Part shown: piece after piece, positions 57,395 to 64,000 of the stretch
Position numbering within the stretch: position 1 is the stretch's first letter
Layout of the letters: each line of letters begins with the position of its first letter
DNA from: Ochotona curzoniae
Lineage: Eukaryota; Chordata; Mammalia; Lagomorpha; Ochotonidae
Length of the DNA: 64,000 nucleotides
Direction of reading: 5' to 3'
Assembly (NCBI RefSeq): GCF_017591425.1
Contig: NW_024466599.1
Span: 27,690,001-27,754,000 of the forward strand
The notes under the pieces: model-generated
Database searches by the model: none
Seen by the model: only the letters and a program-made list of their open reading frames with translations
Told to the model about the DNA's origin: nothing
Position numbers and translations under genes: made by a program

Positions 57395-57475
57395 GTCATA
57401 GTGCTTCACAAGACATCTTGCACCCAGTAAGTGACCAAAAACAATTGAGTGAATGAAACGATGAATGAATGGCAA
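57395..57475 (+). repeat. L2 3' tail
   Basis: acccagtaagtgaccaaaaa, caattgagtgaatgaaacga, tgaatgaatgg match the L2 terminus with TGAA repeats. Confidence 0.55.
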
Positions 57476-57983
57476 GCATCATTTTTATGTGATAGTCATT
57501 TACCTAACAGACCAACAAGGTTAGAAAGGAAGGTGTGTTAAACAGATTTGCAGAAATAGCAGCCCAGATCATGGAAGACTACAACTGCCCAGAAATCTGT
57601 ATTTGATTTTGAACACAACCAGGATAGGCAAAATAAACAAACAAACATCTGTGAAAAGTGATGGAATACTCAATCAGAATATGGTCTGGAAATTGGAGTG
57701 GACAAACATAAAATGTAGGAACAGGACACAGGTTTTGCCAGCAAACTTGGACCTACATCAAGGTTCTTGAAGGCTTTATCAATTTTTAAGGTCTTATCTG
57801 TTCAACAAAAAATAAAAGGATAACAAATTTGCCCATGTAAACAACCCCTAAATGTACATGCTTGTTACTTTATCAGTTTATGATCTTAACCATAAAAATT
57901 TTGACCAATCAATATGTATAGAAATTTATATCTACTGATGACAGAACAGTAACAACAACTAAATATCAATTAAAGTACAATTA

Positions 57984-58109
<126 letters not shown>

Positions 58110-58560
58110 TTACAGCAACATGGAAAGAAATTTCCAATCATTAACTTCACAAAAATATGAAATATTAGCAAACATCACATTAGAATTTTTGACTTTAACA
58201 GACCAGTATTTAAATATCATAAAGCAGTCTGTACAGACGCATATCAATTCCCCTTATTCCTGACTTAAATCATTTGACAACAAAGATCAAAGCCAAATAA
58301 TTTTGATGAAAAAGTTATAACAAGAGAAACTGAACTGCTAGATTTATTAATATTTCACCTCTGAATTCTAGGGTCAATAAGTCAAAGACTTCCGCTGAAT
58401 AATACCATTAGTTAGTATTATATTCCATTCACTCTCTGCCACACCCATGGTGATCAACACCAGACAAACTGTTAAGTCTAGCTGGGAATCAATCTAACTT
58501 GAAAAGCTATCCAACCAGAAAATTTCTCAAAGTGTACAGAACAATACAATCTAAAGACCT

Positions 58561-58645
58561 ATTTATTTATTTATTTATTTATTTTTTAATTGGAAACGCA
58601 AATCAGATTGACAGAGAGGACAGACAGAGAGAAACATCTATATAA
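58561..58645 (-). mobile_element. ATTT tract with SINE tail fragment
   Basis: (ATTT)n at 58561-58583 followed by ttggaaacgcaaatcagatt and gacagagaggacagacagag, the reversed tail third of a SINE. Confidence 0.75.
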
Positions 58646-59085
58646 TCTAATGATAACATCAATCACTACTGGAAAATTTCTTTCTCTGTGTGATTTACTA
58701 TTATTCTACTTACTATTTAACTTACATGTTGAAATTTCATAGTAGGACTAGACCACATAATATTTTCTAGCTTATTAATGATTCCTAATTCCTCCTCAAC
58801 CAAGAAAAATTATACCCAGAATGACTTTAGATTAGGTACATTAACATAGCCCAATGGACAGAAAATATTCATTAAGCCACCAATCACTAGAATGCCTATC
58901 CTGTTTTCTCATATTCATGTATCATTTAGGAAAATTTTATGATATGGTAATTCTTTGATATGTATTTTAAAATAAGACTAGCTTATAAAGGCTAAAGTTC
59001 ACATAGATTTATTCAAACTTTTATAAAATAAGTACCTATTCTGAATTTTTATTTATGCTCTGGATACAGTTCGATGTAACTGTTG

Positions 59086-59382
59086 CAGGGGTGGCATTTA
59101 CTAACCGGTTAAATAGCTGTTTGAGATGACCTGCAATCCATAAGGAGAGCCTGAGTTCAAGTCTAGGCTATCCTCTGAGCTCCAGCTTTCTGATACTGTG
59201 TACTCTGGAAGCACCAATGATGGCTTGTGCCATTCACACGGGAAAGCTGGACTGAGTTCCACGCTTCCAGCTTCGATCAAGTCCTGCTGGTTGTGACAAT
59301 GAGGGTATTTGCGGATCAAACCAATGGATGGGACCTTTTGCATCATTCTGTCTCATACATAAATAAATAAATAAACCTAAAA
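59086..59382 (+). mobile_element. Old C-type SINE
   Basis: ggggtggcatttactaaccg head, cttccagcttcgatcaagtc, tail acataaataaataaataaac. Confidence 0.75.
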
Positions 59383-59674
59383 ACTTCTATATTTACTATT
59401 AAATTTTTAATTTAATACTCAATACATAATTGTGTTCATAAAAAAACCATAATGAACATTTTTCAAATGAAATCACCATTAAGGTTTAAAAATTTATATT
59501 AATAATAACTTACACACCAAAGAGCAACATAATACTATGCAAGTTACTGTTTTAAATAAAACAATATCCAGTATGTAAATTAAATTCTTAAAAGCTATAA
59601 TTTTAAAGTACATTTAAAGAATGTAGATAATTGGAGCTACTAATTTTACCTTTTTTCGTTTCATGATACTTTTT

Positions 59675-60002
59675 TTTAACATGTATTTATTTTTATTGGA
59701 AAAGCAAATCAGATTTATGAAAAAAGGGACAGACAGAAAGACCTTTCATCTGCAAATTCATTCCTTAAAATGGACGCAATAGCTACAGCCGAGCTGATCC
59801 AAAGCCAGGAGTTGGGAGCTTCTTCCAGGTCTCCCCTTGGGGGCAGGGTCTCATGGCATTGGGCCATCCTCCACTGCTTTCCTATACCAAAAGTAGGGAG
59901 CTAGATGGGAAATGGAGCAGCCAGGGCACAAACCATTGCCCATACAAGATTCTGGTGCTTGTAAAATAAGGATGCAGCCATTGAGCCATGGCATTGGACC
60001 TA
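59675..60002 (-). mobile_element. C-type SINE
   Basis: acatgtatttatttttattg tail, gagctgatccaaagccagga, head ttgagccatggcattggacc. Confidence 0.9.
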
Positions 60003-60017
60003 TACTCTATTATCTTC

Positions 60018-60060
<43 letters not shown>

Positions 60061-60063
60061 TTT
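60018..60063. repeat. TTTA tetranucleotide microsatellite
   Basis: Uninterrupted (TTTA)n of about 46 bp between two SINEs. Confidence 0.98.
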
Positions 60064-60159
60064 CTACAACAAATTTGTGTTGGGTTATGGACAGCCTTTT
60101 TTGTTTAAGAAGAAATAGATACAGAGTTCATATGTCCCCCAAAGTAAGATTTTCATCTA

Positions 60160-60480
60160 AAAGTACAGTGGTTCAACTGGATAATCTACCTCAAAGCTTA
60201 GAATCCATATTGGCACTGGACTGTGCTTTGGCTGCTGCACTTCCCATCCAGCTCCCTACTTGTGGTCTGGGAAAGCAGCACAGGATGGCCCCAAGCCTTG
60301 GGCTCCTACACCTGAGTGGGAGACCCAGAGAAGCTCTTAACTTCTGGCTTCATATAGGATTGAATTGGGTCAGCTCCAGCTGTTGGTGCATTTGGGAAGT
60401 GAATCAAAAGATTCAAAGATCAATGACGAAAGATCAATGTCTGTCTTTGTGTAAATCTGTCTTTCCAATAAAAATTTAAA
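60160..60480 (+). mobile_element. C-type SINE, diverged head
   Basis: cttcccatccagctccctac, ctgagtgggagacccagaga, tail tttccaataaaaatttaaaa. Confidence 0.82.
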
Positions 60481-60583
60481 AATTACATAGATGCTGTCTG
60501 AAGGGAGGGGAAACCCAGTCCTACAAAGTAAAACACAATTTGTCTTCAGACAGATTTTTAATATAACATTCCATTCTACTTAC

Positions 60584-60626
60584 CCAATTTCACATGACCA
60601 TTGTCTGTTAACAGAATGTTAGCTCC
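60584..60626 (-). CDS. MAP4K3: MAP4K3 exon w1: catalytic-loop end, GANILL
   Basis: Encodes residues 139-152, GANILLTDNGHVKL, plus the first base of Ala153. The Asn of GANILL is the metal-binding Asn of the kinase catalytic loop, so the preceding HRDIK must end the previous, off-window exon. The acceptor is ctttatag and the donor is GTAAGT, both strong. The exon is 43 nt, entering in phase 0 and leaving in phase 1. Sequence is that of MAP4K3; a paralog is unlikely given the downstream exons. Confidence 0.95.
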
Positions 60627-60834
60627 CTATAAAGTGAGAACATTTAGTTAGTAGGAAATAGATACTTCAAAAGGCACACATAATAAACATGTGTACTTGA
60701 AAACAATCATAGCCTTAGGCATAGAAATACTTAAAATGTAAAATATGCACAGTTAAAATGTTGTATCATTATATTCAAAGAAAAGCTTACTATCTGCTTT
60801 CTAGGCAATTGGTTGTCCTTACAAAATGTTGTGT

Positions 60835-61135
60835 TGGGGGCAGCACTGTGGCTCAGCATGCTAACCCTTCACCTTCAAGCACTAGTATCCCATAGAGATG
60901 CCAGTTTGTGCCTGCCTATGGCCTGGGAAAGCAATGGAGGATGGCTCAAGTCCTTGGGACCCTGTACCCATAGGGGAGACCTGGAAGAAGCTCCTAGCTC
61001 CTGGCTTCAGATCAGCTTAGTTCCAGCCTTTGTGGCCACTTGGAGAGTGAATCAGCAGATGGAAGATCTTTCTCTCTGCCTCTCCTCTCTGTAAATCTTT
61101 CTTTCTAATAAAAATAAAGAAATGTTTGAAAAAAA
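60835..61135 (+). mobile_element. C-type SINE
   Basis: Head gggggcagcactgtggctca, core tgcctatggcctgggaaagc, tail ctaataaaaataaagaaatg. Confidence 0.9.
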
Positions 61136-61877
61136 AATTGCTCACTTTACATCTTAATACAGAATGAATGTTAATAGAAAAGTGATATATTAGTTTTCAT
61201 CTAAATGCTATTTCCTCACTAGTCAGATGTTATTATATAAACTAAAATGTTACTTTACGCTGGTATTTTCAATTGCTTGTATTACACTTCAAATTTAATT
61301 ACTATCTATTGTTCCACCTTCCCTTCACCTCCCTAAACAAAAATAGCTGTTTCTAGTAATTTGTCATCAGTTGAACCAGTGGTGATGTGTGAAACTACTT
61401 CTTGTTGTCTCTGGTACATGAGCCTGTCCATCTTAAGGGACCTTCCCCAGAGCTTAGGACCATTTAAGACACTAATAACCAGACACAGGCCATGAAATCA
61501 CAATGCCACCTGGCTGCAGGAACTGTTAGTACTCGTGTTTTAACCATTTTTGCTTCCTATTTCATCTTACAGATGCTTAATAAACAACAATATTGTGGTA
61601 TTATAGGTTTTTATCTATTACAGCTTTTAAATGAGCAAACTGCCTCTTTAACTCAAAGTGCCATAAATGGTGTGTTAAGTAAGAAAATATTGGGAACTTT
61701 CCCAATCCCAACAGACCCAGGGTTAAAATTAATCAAATATCATAGGAGAAATAAAGAAAGTAGAGAGCAAGGCTCACATTGCAAATGTCACCAGTGAAAC
61801 TGAAGTATACCCACCCAGATTACTAGAACACTTAGAATAATGGGAGAGGAGAGAGAAAGAAAAGACAGAAGAGTATG

Positions 61878-61966
61878 AAATTTTTTTTCTGTTAAGGGTC
61901 ATTTGGATATTTACAGCAACATTTTCAGGCCATATAAATTCTCAGGTTAAGAACTAGTCTGCTGGG
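61878..61966 (+). mobile_element. Fragment of the hAT-type family
   Basis: ttaagggtcatttggatatt, tacagcaacattttcaggcc, caggttaagaactagtctgc align with 15650-15745. No termini kept. Confidence 0.6.
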
Positions 61967-61969
61967 AGC

Positions 61970-62300
61970 TGGAAACCTTGATGTAGGAAGCCAAGTTTCT
62001 GTCAGCAGTGCCTGCGTTCCATGTACATGCCTGTTTGAGGCCCAGCACCCCACTTCCAATACAGCTACCTATTAATACGCCTGGGAAGGCAGCAAAGGCA
62101 ACCCAGGTCCTTGGGCCCCTACACTCACATGGGAGACCCTGAAGAAGCTGCAGGATCCTGTCTTTGGACTGTCTCAGCTCTGGGTAGTAGGACTATTTGG
62201 TGAGTGACTCAGTAAACAAAGAACCTCTTTCTCGATCTCTCTTCCTTTCTCTGTAAATCTGCTTTTCAAATAAAAACAAACCTTTTTTTTTTTTAAATAG
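61970..62300 (+). mobile_element. C-type SINE
   Basis: ctgggagctggaaaccttga head, acgcctgggaaggcagcaaa, tail tttcaaataaaaacaaacct. Confidence 0.8.
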
Positions 62301-62609
62301 CATGATATAAATTTATTGAATCTTGAATTCCACATGTGGTTGCCTTGGCAGGAACAGATTGAATGATTTTGTGACTCTATATACCCATATGCAGTGTTCT
62401 CCACCCCTTGACCAGCACAAGGATTTTAGCTTGATCTAAGTCCTAGACTACTGTCAGTGTTCAGTTTGGCCTCTTCGTAGCTCCAGATTAGTCTTTCTAC
62501 TTACATCTTGTGTATATCATCCTTCCTTCCCTCCCCGAAAAACTACCAATAGCCAGATGATACTTGTACAAAACAAATAAGCAAACAAAAAACAAGTTTG
62601 CTTGTTTGA

Positions 62610-62880
62610 GTGTTGGTGGTGGTAAAGGAGAGGCCTCTCATCCATGGAGTCATTCCCCAATGCTTGCAATGCTTGGGACTGTGCCAGGCTAGAGCCAGGA
62701 GCTGTCAATGCGATCCAGGTCATTCCATGTAGGTGGCAGGAACCCAAGCACTTGGGTCATCACTGCTGCCTTGTAGGGTTTGCATGAGCAGGAAGCTACA
62801 GTTAGGAACCAGAGTCAGACACTGAATCTGCGGGGTGCATTTTAACAGTTCGGGGTTACACTGGGTAGCATTTGAAACTC
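62610..62880 (-). mobile_element. Degraded C-type SINE
   Basis: gagtcattccccaatgcttg, ctgtgccaggctagagccag, acccaagcacttgggtcatc; both ends unclear. Confidence 0.65.
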
Positions 62881-62919
62881 TGGGATTCTAGTGATAAGTA
62901 TGTTCTAGCTCCCAAAGAA

Positions 62920-63480
62920 GTTTAAATCCAAGCAAGACAGAAAGAAATTCTAAAACACAATGACATTGATCAATCTATGAATTAACCTGTGAGTGAATCA
63001 ACAAATAATTAGTTCAGGCAGAGTTAATCTGAAGAGAGATAAAGCAGGGATGAAAAGGACTTCGTAAGGTAGCAGTATGTGACGAGATATCTCGATGGGT
63101 TACGGGTATAGAACTGCACACATTCCGGGAGAACATTCCAAGAAGAGGGAAAGACTTGGGCCCAGAATGAACTCAATCTGTTTCCAGAACAGTAAGCTTA
63201 GTGTGATCAGAATAGAAGGTATAATAGGAGGAAGTATGTAGCATGAGATGAGGTCATGGAGAAATCCAAGGGCCAGATCAAGTATAATCCTGTTGGCCAT
63301 AAAGACTTTGTACTAAATACAGTAGTAAATCAATGGTGTCTAAATAAGCAGGATTACTTTGGCTGTCAGGTGGAGAAGTGATTACAGAATCGCTCAACAA
63401 TGGAAGCAGTGAAGTCCAAGTGAGATAAAACACAACAGTGAATTAGATAAGGATACAAGTATTAGCGAAGGTCACAATCT
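62920..63480 (+). repeat. Ancient interspersed repeat, family not assigned
   Basis: agatgaggtcatggagaaat, aagggccagatcaagtataa, tggccataaagactttgtac, aagcaggattactttggctg resemble a widespread mammalian repeat I know by wording (ggccagatcatgcagggcct...) but cannot name with certainty. Confidence 0.5.
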
Positions 63481-64000
63481 ACGCATTTAAGTCTAAACTT
63501 TGAAGTTTAGCACATACACATAAAAAAATGTGCTATAGAGCACTAAATTACTCGGCCAATCCCAGCTCCATTCACCTACACTCTCTTCAATGCTGCAGAA
63601 CCATTTCTATGTTCTCTAAAATGGTCTCCTGCTTTCTAACCACTGTATCCCTGCTCATTCACTTTTTTTTTTTTTCTGCTCGGAATACACTCTAGTCTTG
63701 CAGATCAATTAAATGCAAGGATGTAGAATCTTTCTTAATTCCCTTATCTCCTTATGGTCCCTATGCCTTTGAACTCAAAAATTATTGCTTCATGTCTTTA
63801 CAGTGGCTTATGAAAAACACCTAAAGCAGGGAATCACATCAGGTGATCAGTGAGCCCATCGAAAATTCAAGGAAAACTTGAGAGTGCACACCAGCATTTT
63901 CTGAGAAGGGCATCCAAGGCGCGTATCAGAGACTCAGAAGGCAAACCTCAACAGAAAACTCAAAATAGGTTAAGATATTTGCTAGCTCCAGGATCAAAGG

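Larger units (their letters stand above)
60627..64000 (-). other. MAP4K3: Intron, 3' portion, upstream of the GANILL exon
   Basis: I could not find the exon for the HRDIK catalytic loop here, so this intron runs past the right edge. It holds a plus-strand SINE at 60835-61135, a hAT-like fragment at 61878-61966, a second SINE at 61970-62300, a degraded minus SINE at 62610-62880, and an old unassigned repeat at about 62920-63480. No coding signal was seen in 61140-61870 or 63480-64000. Confidence 0.7.

Noticed and set aside
59988..60479. 163-codon plus-strand open frame
   Set aside because: It begins in a minus SINE head, runs through the TTTA microsatellite (giving a hydrophobic YLFI repeat) and ends in a plus SINE. 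It is a repeat artefact.
61492..61797. 101-codon plus-strand frame near the right edge, possible unplaced exon
   Set aside because: Wrong strand for MAP4K3, no donor/acceptor pair in phase and no similarity recognised.

Overview
The window is mammalian nuclear DNA of about 64 kb: interrupted genes with GT-AG introns, tRNA-derived SINEs, LINE-1 3' ends and older MIR, L2, hAT and MaLR fossils. The dominant SINE has a head like gggcccagcgcagtggccta, a GGTTCTAATCC B-box-like block, a gcttgtggcctgggaaagca core and a ccaataaaaataaataaatct tail. This is a lagomorph C-type SINE, and the subfamily looks closer to pika (Ochotona) than to rabbit; that species call is inference from memory of the repeat families.

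There is one recognisable protein gene. It runs right to left on the minus strand and is the 3' part of MAP4K3 (GLK, germinal-centre-kinase-like kinase). I located 28 coding exons between 60626 and 510, plus 509 bases of 3' UTR that leave the left edge. Every exon has GT/AG borders, all phases fit, and the joined exons total 2271 nt, i.e. 756 codons plus stop. This matches residues 139-894 of the 894-residue human protein with no net insertion or deletion. The exons for the N-lobe and the HRD catalytic loop lie beyond the right edge.

Layout from the 5' end of the gene (high coordinates) to the 3' end: 64000-60627 intron; 60626-53601 second half of the kinase domain (DFG, activation-loop serine, APE, C-lobe); 45111-19281 linker (alternatively spliceable 63-nt exon, acidic patch, proline-rich SH3-binding segment); 16855-510 citron-homology (CNH) domain, C-terminus and stop; 509-1 3' UTR. 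Kinase output is expected to go to JNK and, in amino-acid signalling, to mTORC1. The proline-rich linker recruits SH3 proteins and the CNH domain mediates protein interactions.

The rest is intron. It holds roughly forty SINE copies on both strands, several lagomorph L1 3' ends, older L1, L2 and MIR fragments, hAT transposon fossils (including a MER20 copy and a small element with an 8-bp target duplication), two MaLR-type LTR relics, one U6 snRNA pseudogene, several microsatellites and a homopurine tract. I found no second protein gene, no functional RNA gene and no novel multi-gene system. The best leads are two retroposons sitting within 20 bp of MAP4K3 splice donors, the nested transposon stack, and the repeat families that may be lagomorph-specific. 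Repeat edges are approximate unless a target-site duplication is given.
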